This document shows, one piece after another, positions 24,682-35,786 of a stretch of DNA of 64,000 nucleotides. The notes beneath the pieces were generated by a model that searched no databases, was not told the origin of the DNA, and worked only from the letters and a program-made list of their open reading frames with translations. A program made the translations under genes and the position numbers. Each line of letters opens with the position of its first letter. The stretch's first letter is position 1. Source of the DNA: Mansonella perstans (lineage: Eukaryota > Nematoda > Chromadorea > Rhabditida > Onchocercidae); NCBI GenBank assembly GCA_037074765.1, contig JBAMDO010000580.1, positions 744,001 to 808,000 on the forward strand, read 5' to 3'.

Positions 24682-25166
24682 GAATGATGAGCTTGAGTGC
24701 CTAACTTCTGCCAATTAATGATCTCTGAACGATAAGTGAAGCACATATGAGATGGAATTCCTGTTTTCCAAGAAGTGGAATTTCATTGAATTAACATTGA
24801 TTTCTTGCCTTATTATGCACATGCCAGTTTTATCATATTTGAATATGAATCTCTCGCAATGTTACACTTTCTGGTTGTATATTGAAATTATAACGATGTA
24901 TGAAAAATCTCTTCTGCTGTTAATTGTTAATTGAATGTTTCAGAATATACTGTATGTCTCTTTTTTGTAATCAGTAATGATGGAAAGAAGTACGATAGTA
25001 AAAGCAGCATTTAAAAGCTAAAACTATCATTCAGATCTGTGTAACCAGTGGTATTTTTTATTATAGCAAAAAATTTGAATATAATTATAAGGTAACAGGA
25101 AGAGCAATGTCATAAGTTGGTAAATCATTTCTCCAAAATTCAAACTTCATGAAGCTAGGACTATTT
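24682..25166. other. Short convergent intergenic gap
   Basis: This lies between the 3' ends of GPATCH1 and Hip. It is AT-rich and nothing coding is seen beyond short chance frames. Confidence 0.5.
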
Positions 25167-28100
25167 TTAGTCAAGATCCGGTTCAGGAGCCTTGTTTGGT
25201 GGTGCCATGTTTGTTGGAGTTCCGCCATTTGCTGTCGTTTCTTTCATCTAAAGCATTCAAAACTTGTATGAATAAAATTTTGGGGAGCTAGTACTGTTTA
25301 AGTACGTAATCTTATATTGTAAACAGATAGTCTTGCTTACACAGCCTACCAGGAGCTATTTTATTCAATATATCTAGTGAGCTTGCTTAAGTGAGTAAGT
25401 TTCTCTCATATTACTCAGCCATCACAGCTTCACTTTATATAAATTTGTGATGATTAATTTATCTAAATGAAGTATTCATAAAAAACTGTTACCTCTGGAT
25501 TTCCACCATCCATACGAAATCCACCAGTTACATTACCAATTTTGCTAAACAGTTTCATTACTTTTGGATTTGACATATGTTTTGTGATGTTAGCCGGATT
25601 ATTGACAATGTCCATGTAGGTTGCAAGGACATCCTCATCTTGCAACAGATTCAAAACCTCCGAATCTTGGAAGACTTTTTCGAATCCTTTTGGCATATTT
25701 GGCATACCAGAACCACCGAAACGCTCTGAACTGCTAGCATCCTACAAATAATGCATCCTGAATGTAGCTCATTTCAAAATCAAAAACTGAGCAATCCTCA
25801 TTGCTTCTGATATAACTTTTTGCTGAGAGAGTCGCAATTTATTCTATGAAAAACCTTTTTTTCCTGTTCTCTTTTTCGTGCTTCCTGTGCTTGTCTAATT
25901 CGTTCCTGACGTGCTTTCAACTCTTTTTCTTCTTTGTGTCTCTCTTTGTTTCGATTATGCTCAAGAATTTTCTTAGCCTGAAATTAAGAAATGAAGTAAA
26001 ATACAAGTGAAGCATAAATATGACATATGAAGCAGCAAAATGTAGCAATGAAAGTAGACTACAAATATTCCTCCACACACTTTTTAAAACTCATAAGATC
26101 ATGGCAAAAGCTTCCGTTTTCCCTCCTACTGCTCTTTGTTAAAAATTAACAGACATTTAAATTTATTTAATTAATAACCATTAACATTTAGCAACTATTC
26201 TTATTATTAATTTATACAAAACTATTCGCATTGTTTTAATTAAAATGATAGGTGCTAAGTTACAAAATGTCTTCCAAAAGCTTCTATATTTAGTGCTTAA
26301 GGGGGGCTATACTTTGGTATCCTAAAGTATGAAAGAATACTAATGCTTTTTCAAAATATGTCTTGATGCTCCTATTATTGGATAGAAGGGAATGGATAAA
26401 TCTGAAGATCAAATAAAAAGTTCAAATGAAATAAAAGGTAAAATAGCATCACAGTAAGTAATCAATCCAGCAAATGTCAGCTGTTTGTATCTCTACAACA
26501 GCTTGAAATTATGTTTTTTTTTTCCTATGCTTAACAAAATATAAATCTTTTCTTCCTCCTATACATACTAATCCATTTTGTTCCATAAAATTTTCTAATT
26601 TCTAAAGAAATGCACAATTACAAGAACATTAGCTAAAGAGAAGCAGAAAATGAAAGGGAATTTAATCATTCTATCTAATCAAAAAAATGCAAATGCGAAT
26701 TTTCAGATTTACAAATGAACATATCCTTAACAAGGCAATCTTTTTTTTTTTTTACTTATATTTACTACCAATAGGACAAGCTTTTCGATAATCGAATTGT
26801 CCAATAACCACTGTTTTTCATTTCGATAAATCATCTCAAGTAAACTTTTCGAGAGAAAGTGACTAATCGAATTGTTGGAAAAAAAAAATTTTCAATGATT
26901 CAACTTAGAGTAAACTTCAAATACAGTAGATATCACCAAAGATTAACTTTAGCAAAATTAGAAATCTTTTAAGTATCAAATTTCCCCCCAAAATTGAAAA
27001 GTTTTTAAATTCTCTTTGAATGTTGAAATGACACCAAATCATATATCAAGGGTCAAAACATTGAAGACAGCTGCAATTGAAAATCGAGCGTGAAGAAATG
27101 AGAATAAAAAAAAACCAATCTCTTCAGAGAGAAAGAAAAAAAAAAAACGAACAATATGTTATTAATAGTTCAAAAGCAAAACACAACAAAAATGAAAATG
27201 AGTTAGAGAAAACTGAGCAAAAAGTAACTTTTAAGAGGCGGTCCCAACTTTCATCTGACAGCAGAAACTTAAATCTCAAAACAGATCTCCAGTGGTGTTA
27301 TTACGAAAGCCATTGTGTTGCTTTGTAGTTCAGCAGAAAAAAAATATCAACATGGTTCTTCATTATAAAACATCGATGACATCGATTCAAGTGATTTATT
27401 ACATCGTTTTTGCAACTGTCATATTATCAATTAATGGAGCTAAAATCATTCAAAACAATACAAATGGTTAGTTTTTTTTTTTTTTTTTCATCTACTACAA
27501 GCAATAATAGTATGAAATTATTAAGTATAGTTTTATTATGCATACATATCGAGAATTTCTCGAAGAAACAAGAAATTTTATGAATTGAAAGTTTGTAATA
27601 AGGCATTCATGAAAATTATGATTTTCTAAACTATAATGTTAAAGCAAACAATATGTTTAATTATCTTCTAGCCTTCACTATACAACATTTATTCATATTT
27701 TAAAATTATGAATGATTCCCAATTCCAATGGATTGATTGATGTGTTGATACACTATATTTGACTTTTATGAGTAATTTAATTACTATTGTGATAAAGCAT
27801 AAAATCTCATCTTTTTGTTCAAATTTTACAACTAAATTTTTGAAGCATCTATCGATGATCTAAAACTTTCAGTTCATACCAATTTCACTATTACTAGTTA
27901 TTCATGGCAATACGCTGCAAATGAAGAACCTTTCGGTAAATTTATTAGCCAATTTAAATTATCCTCCAAAAGTAAAACTTTTTTATTTATTTTTTATAGT
28001 GCTAATAAAAACTCAATTAAAAATGAGATTAGTGAGGATAGAAGCTCGTAAAATGACAAAACTCAATGAAAGAAAAAAAGAACATGATGTAGCGTTTTTG

Positions 28101-31100
28101 TTTTAACAGAACGACTGGGATCATTCTCTTTCAATTTTCATAGATTATTAATCCGTAAATGTCTTCTTTAGCTAATTTGCTGAAATAATCGTTACTTGAA
28201 AACTTAGAAGACTAAAGGATTTAAAAATAATCATTCATGTTCAATCTATATTTAAATTAGTCCATAATGAAAGAATCATAAGAAAAATTGAAAGTAAGTA
28301 CTTTTAACAATTTAGACGATGAAACTCAAACATTTCGGATTACGACGCATGAAATGGAAATATGGAAAGAGTTTCTGCAAAGTCGTTCCGATATAGGTGT
28401 GAAACTAGTATCCTGGCCACAGGAACAAATTATAACAAATATTTACAAAACGTGTGATGAAATGAAGTTTACTGAATTTAAACTGCTTTACGACATTATT
28501 AACCCGACACGCGACATTCTACCAGTTATTAACTCTGGTAAAACTTTCTTTTTCAAATGAGAAAAGCAAAAAATTAACTCTAAATTTCTTCCACAAATGA
28601 AGACTTCCAATGTGCATCATCAAATAAATCTCTTCATAAACCCAACCTTAACAGTTCTATTTCCTATTTTTTCCTTATATTGTACTGTAGCTTATTTGTC
28701 ATATAATAATTTTAAAGTATTGATTGATACCCATAAATTCCACTTTTTTTTTTTAAAGAAAACACATCAAATATAGTAACACTGCCTTGAATTTTAATTT
28801 TTTAGATAGTGACTTAAGCGAGCGAATTAGCATCCCGGCACAAATTGTTACCAAATGCAATTTTTTTGCTCAGTCGGCGAGAAAATTTTTTCCAATCATT
28901 CATTTTTGTACTAATATGGTTAACAGCAATTGGATAAATCAGCTGGAAAATACATGCAAGACAGCAATGAAGTCACCATCCAATGACTTACGGCATAAGA
29001 ATACTATCTATTCGTGGATGCCTCAAATTTTTGCATCCGCTGCTGAGCACAAACATCATAACCGTCTTCATCACGACATACTACATTCAAAGGCAGCACA
29101 CAAAGCACACCAGAATTCACGAGCTTACCATGTGTTCAGCACAGGCCGAAAAACGCATCGTGTTTATACTAAAAAGTATAAACTTTTAAAGCTATCCCGG
29201 CAGCAAGAAACCAGACGCAAGACTCGAAAAGAAGCATTTGATGTTTTGGAAGTACCAATTGGAAGACGGAAGTTGCTTTGCAAGTATCGAAAATCATGCT
29301 ATGAAACAGGAATAATCCCGAATACGTGGAATATACACAACATCCTGCGATTTATGAGTACGGATAAAGAAAATTCCTCCGAAAAAACAAACATGACAGA
29401 AATGCAAAAAAGGAATGAAAATGAAGTAAAAGAAGAGATCAGTGAAGAAGAATTGAAGCTTCTGTGTCGTTATCGTAAATCATGCTATGAACAAGTGGGT
29501 GCTCAGATTGAGAAGAGTGCTCCGAAAGTTCAAGCAGGGCCAATTTTTTTCTCCCGTGACAATATTATGTTACCAGCAACAAAACAAAAATCAACTAAAG
29601 AAATTGCGAAAATGGCACTGGAAAAATTAGAAAAAAGAGTTGCAACAATGCAATCTATGTCGGAGAAAATGATGACCGAAAAAGATTCAATGAAGGAAAT
29701 GAAGAAACGTTTAGCCTGCAAATATCGAAAATCATGCTATGACAGTGGTGTTCTTCCGAAGATCGACATCTTATTCGATAATTTATTTCAAAAAATCTAC
29801 CATTTCTCAGAAGAAAGAAAACACCAAGAAATTGCTCACGAGGAATTTAAAGATTTTAATGATGATAAAAAGAAAGTTCACTGTAAGTATCGAAAGTCTT
29901 GCTACAATACTGGCCAAAAGCCTGTAATAAAAAACAGCGAAATTTTCAACTATGCACACATTGTTAAAAAGTATGAGGAGGTAATTCCTTTAGAGATACG
30001 TTGCAAATACCGAAAATCATGCTATGACACTGGAATTTTACCTGACCTGAAGAAAGAAACTGCAAGAGAAGAAACGTCGCCAGTGGTACCAAAGCACACA
30101 GTTACATCATTGTATCATTTGAAAACACTTTGTAAGTACAGAAAAAGTTGTTATAAACGAAAAACTGAAGAGCAACAGAATTTAGATACTGAACTACTCG
30201 ATGAAGCTAAAACACTTGATAAGGATGAATTAGAACGAAAGAAAGAGGAAGAAAGAGAAGAAAAAGTTGTTAAATCATTCCAAAAAGAATCTGTACTCAA
30301 ATTTGAGAAAACTAAGGAAATAAGCGAATTAATGACAGCAGAACGCGGTTTCGAAACGAAGCCTATAAAGAAAACTACTGATAAAAAGCTGATCAAAAAT
30401 TTGAAAATTTCCGTTCCTCAGCTGAAGGAAAAAAGGACAACAGTAACACAAAACGAGAAATCTGAAGAAACTGCATATAAATCCAGGAAAAAGAAAACCA
30501 AAGAAGCAGAAAAAGAAGAAACATTACTACAGCCGGTAAAGAAGATTCAGGACACTGTTTTATCAGCAACAACTATGAAACAACCGATAATGCAAAAGAG
30601 ATCTCCGGAACGTCTAGAATCTAAAAAAGACAGACTGAAGCATGGAAAAGTAGAGAAGAAAATTAGAACTGGAAGCGAAAAAATTGTAAAAGAAAGGAAA
30701 ATTTCGGTAACAGAGGGAAAAGATTTTGAAAAAGAACTACTGTCAACAGCGGAGGAAGTACCGCTATCATCTATCGATGAAGTACAACCAATATTCTCGC
30801 AAGCTAAGAACATAACATCTTATAGAGAAATAAACGTCTATGATAAAAATTTGAATCCATTAGATATCAAGATTTCGTGCAAGTACCGTAAATCATGTTA
30901 TGAAACCGGCAAATTGCCACAATTGCAAACTGTAAAGACACAAAATTTCCAAGCAGAGGAAGATCATAGAAAGCTTGAATTACGATGCAAATATCGAAAA
31001 TCATGCTACAAAACGCATAAGTTACCAGAAAATCTTCTTCAAAACTTCAAGATGACATATTTGGAGAAAGAAAAGGAAGAACCGGAAAAATATATTCCAC

Positions 31101-33721
31101 TCACATTAAGATGCAAGTATCGAAAATCATGCTACGAAACTGGGAAATTGCCAACAATTGAGACAAGCATATTTAGATTCCCAACAATCCAAATTATAAA
31201 CGAACATGAAGGATCTGTCGGAGAGGAACTAAATAAAGAACAATTAAGACTACGCTGCAAATACCGAAAATCATGTTATGAATCGGGTTCGCTGTATTTA
31301 AATCACACAGCACATGTAGTTACTACTCCTGTTAAACAGCACGAAAATCTGCAACTAAAGTGCAAATATCGCAAATCATGTTATGAAAGCATGAAGCTGG
31401 ACATGCTGCTAAATAAAATCCGTAAAAAGGATGAGCAGAAAAAAATGCAGGAAGGAATAATGGAAGAGCCGTACCGAACCAAACCTGTTATTAAACACAA
31501 AGAGAAAGAGCAAAAGAAAGAGACAAAAGAGGAAGTTGTAGATGAAGAAAATAAACGACAACGCAAAATGAAAAGTAAAAAACTTAAATCTGAGGCTAAA
31601 GAACAGCAATACATGCAAATAGAGCCCCTTGATTCACAATTACGACAACAAGCAACCAAACTACAATCAATAAATGGTTCGCAAAAACTTAAATGTAAGT
31701 ATAGACTAAAATGCTATGATGATATGCCGCTGCAACAAGTTATTGAAGAAAAAAGATTTGAAGAGCAAAGACAATTAAATATCAAAGATTTTCGTCGTGC
31801 GAATGGCGCTATTTGCAATTTATATTATATATCATGCCGAAAACAGGCTGGCTTGCCTATTAATGTACGTGCACCAATAGGTCCGAATGGGCGACGTCTC
31901 TGCCGGAAGAAGAAAAAAGAAGAAATTAGTTATTAAATTCAAGTAGAAACTTATCCACATGCTTATTTTTTTTCGATAAAATTTCTTATACAGAAACTTC
32001 TGTCATCCACGTGCTTATTTTTTCAATAAAATTTCCTTTTTAACGTCTTTGCTTTTTCTTTGCAAGTGCACACTTTAACATTAAAAATGCACTTTATACT
32101 GCATATTATGTTTTAAGGGTAAAATGGAAAGTATTTTTCAGTGTGAAAGCAAACTTTGGAAAAATAATGTTCGCGAGAACTACTACTACAGCTAATGGAT
32201 CATTTTGTAGCATATCTAGTAATATCGATACTAAAACTGAAAAATAATCTGGAAGTTGTTTCAAGTGGACACAATTATAAAACAGTGAATAATAGACCAT
32301 TTGTTTCATTTATTCCCTCATTAGATGGATTGTTTGCTTCATATTACCCGCTAATATCCCAGATACTAGTCATACAACAATCATGATACTAGGTCTTAAC
32401 TCTGTCTTGCAGTTATAAAATCTTAAGAAATTTACGTTTGACTCGACTTCCTTGAGCCAAATATTCGCCTCATCATCGTAATCCAACTTACATGCCATGG
32501 CTAGGTCACGATGAGCATCCACAAAATTACCAAGTAATCTGTAAATAACTGAGCGCAGTACAATAAAGGAAACAAAATATTTAATCCGAATGTGATACAT
32601 CAAGATATGAAGTGATACCTGTGAGCTCGTCCACGAAATTTATAGCTTTGTGCTGAGTCTGCATTTAATGAAATTGCTTTATTACAGTCGCGAATTGCAT
32701 TATTTGGTTTGTTCAACTTCAGAAGAGCACTGCAAAATTCATTAAAATGGTATTGATTGTATTGAAAATCAAAGAATTTTTTTTCCACCAGAAAACTACA
32801 ACAAAATAATTACTTTGCCCTCTTCGCGTGCAAAATAGCCAATCCTGGGTTCAATACAATGGCATTAGTAAAATGTACCACAGCTTTCTCGAAATTTCCT
32901 GAAAAAAATCTGCTTGCATTCAAAAAAGAAAGAAAATACAAGTTTCAGAACAGAAAATAAATCGAACTGAAATCTTCAGCAAAACGCTCAAAAGAAATTC
33001 AAAATTAATAGTAAGAGATTACCTTCATCAAATGCCTTTACAGCAAGCATCCGTTGCTCATTTGCCTTTTCCATATCCTCCTCAGTTATCTACAATTAGC
33101 ATTTCAAAGCAAACATTATCAGTGCCATTGATTACTTTATAATTCAACAACGAAAATGTCCAAAATCATAACCTCTTTACTATTATCACCCATTGGAAGC
33201 AATTCGTCTTCTTCGCCCTTTATTACTCCCGACATGTCCAATTCTAGTTCGTCTTCTTCTGATTCCACTTGTTCCTCATTTATTGGTGCTTCTTCACTCT
33301 CACCAGTTGGTTCGGATGATTTCTTTTCACTTGATTTTGTTGGTGGAACAGGCAATTTTGCACCAAGACTGTAAAGTAACACATTCTACGAAATATTTTT
33401 CTAATCATTTATTCGTCAAAATTAATAAATTCACTAGAGTCATAGTTCAAAATGGCATTTACATTTTCAAATGCAGGTTGATGGAATTCAAAGTCTTAAA
33501 CTTAACTTATAATTTTAGCGACACACAATGCACGATGTTTCTTGTATAGCATTCAGAACACTAAATGTATGTTAAAAATTAAAAAAAGTTAAATAAAAAA
33601 ATTGAAAAAATAACCTTTCAAGATAATCCTTGTAGAATTTAAATCTTGGTTCATGCAAAGTTGCCGGATTGCTTTTGCAAATATTTACGAATTGACGCAA
33701 CAGTTCAACTTCAGTATCCAT
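25167..33721 (-). CDS. hip-1: Hsc70-interacting protein Hip / ST13
   Basis: Hip stabilises the ADP state of cytosolic Hsp70. Minus-strand exons: the N-terminal dimerisation part [19 protein letters not shown] (33615-33721); an acidic linker with [16 protein letters not shown] (33173-33368); [20 protein letters not shown] (about 33028-33088); TPR residues [15 protein letters not shown] (about 32820-32899); [20 protein letters not shown] (about 32622-32731); [20 protein letters not shown] (32436 to about 32538). After a 6,458-nt intron comes the charged helix [20 protein letters not shown] (about 25855-25977). The C-terminal STI1/DP domain follows ([33 protein letters not shown]), ending APEPDLD-stop (25167). 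All family parts are present. The intron hosts another gene on the opposite strand. Confidence 0.95.
25978..27351. other. Hip intron, part preceding the nested gene
   Basis: Intron sequence of hip-1, presumably including the promoter of the nested plus-strand gene. It is very A/T-rich with homopolymer runs. The open frame at 27077-27328 is Lys/Glu-rich, lacks splice logic with the nested gene's signal-peptide exon and is not called. Confidence 0.5.
27352..31936 (+). CDS. Secreted CX5C-repeat protein nested in the Hip intron
   Basis: I do not recognise this gene. Four exons, 27352-27466, 27873-27935, 28316-28537 and 28806-31936, all meet in phase 1 and give 1,176 residues. The N-terminus is a signal peptide ([17 protein letters not shown]). 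No other membrane segment is evident, so export is likely. From codon 29279 onward the motif C-K-Y-R-K-S-C-Y, often followed by ETGxLP, occurs eleven times near-perfectly, with a twelfth variant (CKYRLKCY, about 31694). A divergent C-terminal copy follows ([15 protein letters not shown]). Linkers of about 20-240 residues are rich in Lys and Glu and nearly free of Cys. The end is very basic ([12 protein letters not shown]). The repeats suggest small disulphide loops on flexible or helical spacers. A role in cuticle, matrix or host contact is possible but unproven. AATAAA lies at 32025-32030. Confidence 0.88.
29279..31728 (+). repeat. Twelve dispersed CX5C motif copies within the nested gene
   Basis: Copies begin at about 29279, 29465, 29717, 29880, 30001, 30129, 30878, 30985, 31111, 31255, 31360 and 31693. 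Several share near-identical bases including silent sites (CGAAAATCATGCTA), while copies 6 and 12 are diverged. Spacing is irregular, so this is a protein-level repeat rather than a simple tandem DNA array. A gap of about 240 codons separates copies 6 and 7. Confidence 0.9.
31940..32032 (+). repeat. Imperfect duplication in the 3' region of the nested gene
   Basis: Two segments of about 40-45 bp both read AGAAACTT..CCACRTGCTTATTTTTT..ATAAAATTTC. The second carries the better AATAAA signal. Confidence 0.6.
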
Positions 33722-34367
33722 CTGTTTCGCTTTGAATCTATGATATTTGTTACTACAGCTAAGACATTTTTATTGAACAATTACCAAAACACCAAAACAT
33801 AAATTCGTTTCGCCAGTTTAATTTACATTATTGTTCTAATTTAACTACATATTTGGAATCTTTTCTTCTCCAGCTATTCCCAGTATATCACGTATATCAC
33901 GCATTCAACAAAAATGCATGTATAATTATAGTACGTAACGAAAGTATCTCCACACGTACGTATAATTAGAACTATAACTAGAACCATTCGACGGCAAACT
34001 TGCTGACAACTGGGCAAATAAAAACGTTTAATAACACTAATCCTAGAAAACCTTTATTTTCCCTGCAATATCCGCGGTATCACAAACAACGGCCAACCAC
34101 GAAGTACTTATTTCCCACGTAGACTAGTTACCATAATCAGACAGAGGAGAGCGGTGGGGATACAGATTCAGATTTAAGGTAGCAGTGATTAGACAGAGGA
34201 GAGTGGTCGGGATACAGATTCAGATTTAAAGTGGCAGTGATCAGACAGAGGAGAGCGGTGGGGATACAGATTCAGATTTAAGATGGCAGAATCGCCATCT
34301 GTTTGCCAGTGGATGGAAAGTTATATGGTAGGAATAAATTGATCATTGTTACTTCTTATTTTTCAGG
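33722..34367. other. Divergent upstream region of hip-1 and the complex III gene
   Basis: This region holds a 52-bp repeat (listed separately) and probably the promoters of both genes. No coding exon is supported; a short MAESPSVCQW frame at 34283 cannot be joined in frame to the next exon. Confidence 0.5.
34139..34294. repeat. 52-bp tandem repeat, 3 copies
   Basis: The unit starts AGACAGAGGAGAGCGGTGGG and continues into GATACAGATTCAGATTTAAG. Copies start at 34139, 34191 and 34243. It is unusually GC- and purine-rich for this window and ends about 75 bp before the next gene. Confidence 0.95.
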
Positions 34368-34844
34368 ATGGATTACATTAACTACAAACAGTTCATCAGG
34401 AATGCTTTAAGAAATAAAACTTAGTAAGTTATTTCTAAATATTATCAGTGAAGGCTAATTAACATTGCAGAGCTACCATCTAGTTTAAAGCATGCAAATT
34501 GGAGCAGCTTCTTTGATAGATAGTGATAATGACCATACTTTAGATGTTGATAATACGCATGTTGATTTATTTCCATCCGGCGATGTTGATAATTAATTGA
34601 TTTGATAAAGGTACCGTTATGAGCGCTACTTTCTCGTTAACATAGTTACACTGTGAAATCTGAAGTCAAAACTGTATCTTACGGTTTTTTTAGCTTACCA
34701 ACATATGGTGCTTTTGGTGTAGGAGCGGTGCTTGCGCTAATCTACATCACTAATTGGGAAACCGTTGGACGTCGCATACCTTTCTGGAAATATCACTTCG
34801 AACCGACAGATGCTGAGAACAGCAATTCTGCGAATACTACGTGA
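34368..34844 (+). CDS. UQCR11: Complex III small subunit, UQCR11 (subunit XI)-like
   Basis: Two exons, 34368-34423 and 34646-34844, join in phase 2 to give 84 residues. The N-terminus is basic (MDYINYKQFIRNALRNKTYY), as for inner-membrane subunits. One hydrophobic helix follows, SLPTYGAFGVGAVLALIYIT, then NWETVGRRIPFWKYHF and a short polar tail. Spacing and residues (PTxYxxGAxGA, then TxW and a W/Y patch) resemble mammalian UQCR11, a peripheral single-helix subunit of ubiquinol-cytochrome c reductase. The ATG directly follows a TTTCAG, fitting trans-splicing. Small subunits diverge fast, so the family call is likely rather than certain. AATAAA lies near 34905. Confidence 0.75.
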
Positions 34845-35786
34845 ACGTAACTACTTACACTTATAGTCTTAAAAGTTGTCATTATTTTTCAAAAACGTTT
34901 CAAAAAAATAAAAAACGCTATCCTGAAATACTGATTTTCATGTTAGAACAAATCTTTGCTTCTGTTAGCACAAAATTTCCACTGTTGCTTTGACAAATTT
35001 CTTCGCATTGTGTCTTAGGGATTTTGTTTTTCTTTTGAAATTATTCCTTATAATTTTTAAGGAAGATTGTTTGCTAAAATCAAAAGTCTCAGAAAGCAAA
35101 AGTTCAGTATTGTTTTGCAGAGAGGATTTTAAAATGATGCAACTATGAATTTGTTGTATATTGAAATTATCTTTAATAGATATAGGAAAAATTCTTCTGT
35201 GCACATTTATTGGTGTTTATTATAGATTTATTTTAAATGATTTCGCATCTTTCATATCGATGATCTTTATTATGTGTTTAGTAAGCATAGCCTGTCGATG
35301 CGTGCTTGATGATTCAAAGCAATTGATAATTAATTATTTGAAATTTTTAACTGATTTTTTTTAGATGGAATAAATGCTTTCTTCAGAGTTCAGCACTTTG
35401 CATTTATGAAGTAACAATTTGCTTATAATTTTTTTATGTCTTTGTTATGAAAATCCTTTATTTTTATCAACTCCCATCTTTCATTTGGTGTTGGCTGTTG
35501 TTTTAAAAAGTAAAACAATAAATTTCACATTTATTGATTATTGGAAATAAGAAAACTTAAAGCTGATTTATGCTACAGTAGCACTTGAACAAACATTGAA
35601 GAAACAGCTATTGGAAGATACTAGCTAGAGCATTTCAAAAGTGTAATAGTTTCTACGTGTGAAAATTATTAAAATTGTTCCAATAAGCTGTCTATATTTT
35701 GTTATAAAATTAAACTTATTTCGGGTAATATTGAAGCAATGAAGCAACTTCATAAAAAAATTTGTGAATAATACCACTGAAATATA
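34845..35786. other. Convergent intergenic gap
   Basis: No supported gene is seen. A hydrophobic plus-strand frame at 35161-35364 lacks an early ATG and recognisable content. Confidence 0.4.

Noticed and set aside
27077..27328. 83-codon Lys/Glu-rich plus-strand frame just before the nested gene
   Set aside because: Considered as an upstream exon, but the signal-peptide exon at 27352 is a much better start and the frame cannot be joined to it. Composition is that of A-rich DNA.
30151..30813. Ser/Phe-rich minus-strand frames
   Set aside because: Reverse-strand shadows of the Lys/Glu-rich linker of the nested gene.
33193..33549. 118-codon plus-strand frame
   Set aside because: Antisense shadow of the acidic Hip exon.
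34283..34330. Short frame MAESPSVCQWMESYM as first exon of the complex III gene
   Set aside because: Joining it to the exon at 34367 gives an immediate stop; the ATG after TTTCAG fits better.
35161..35364. Hydrophobic plus-strand frame, two possible membrane helices
   Set aside because: Starts with a non-ATG codon and has no supported exon partner; AT-rich DNA often mimics such helices.
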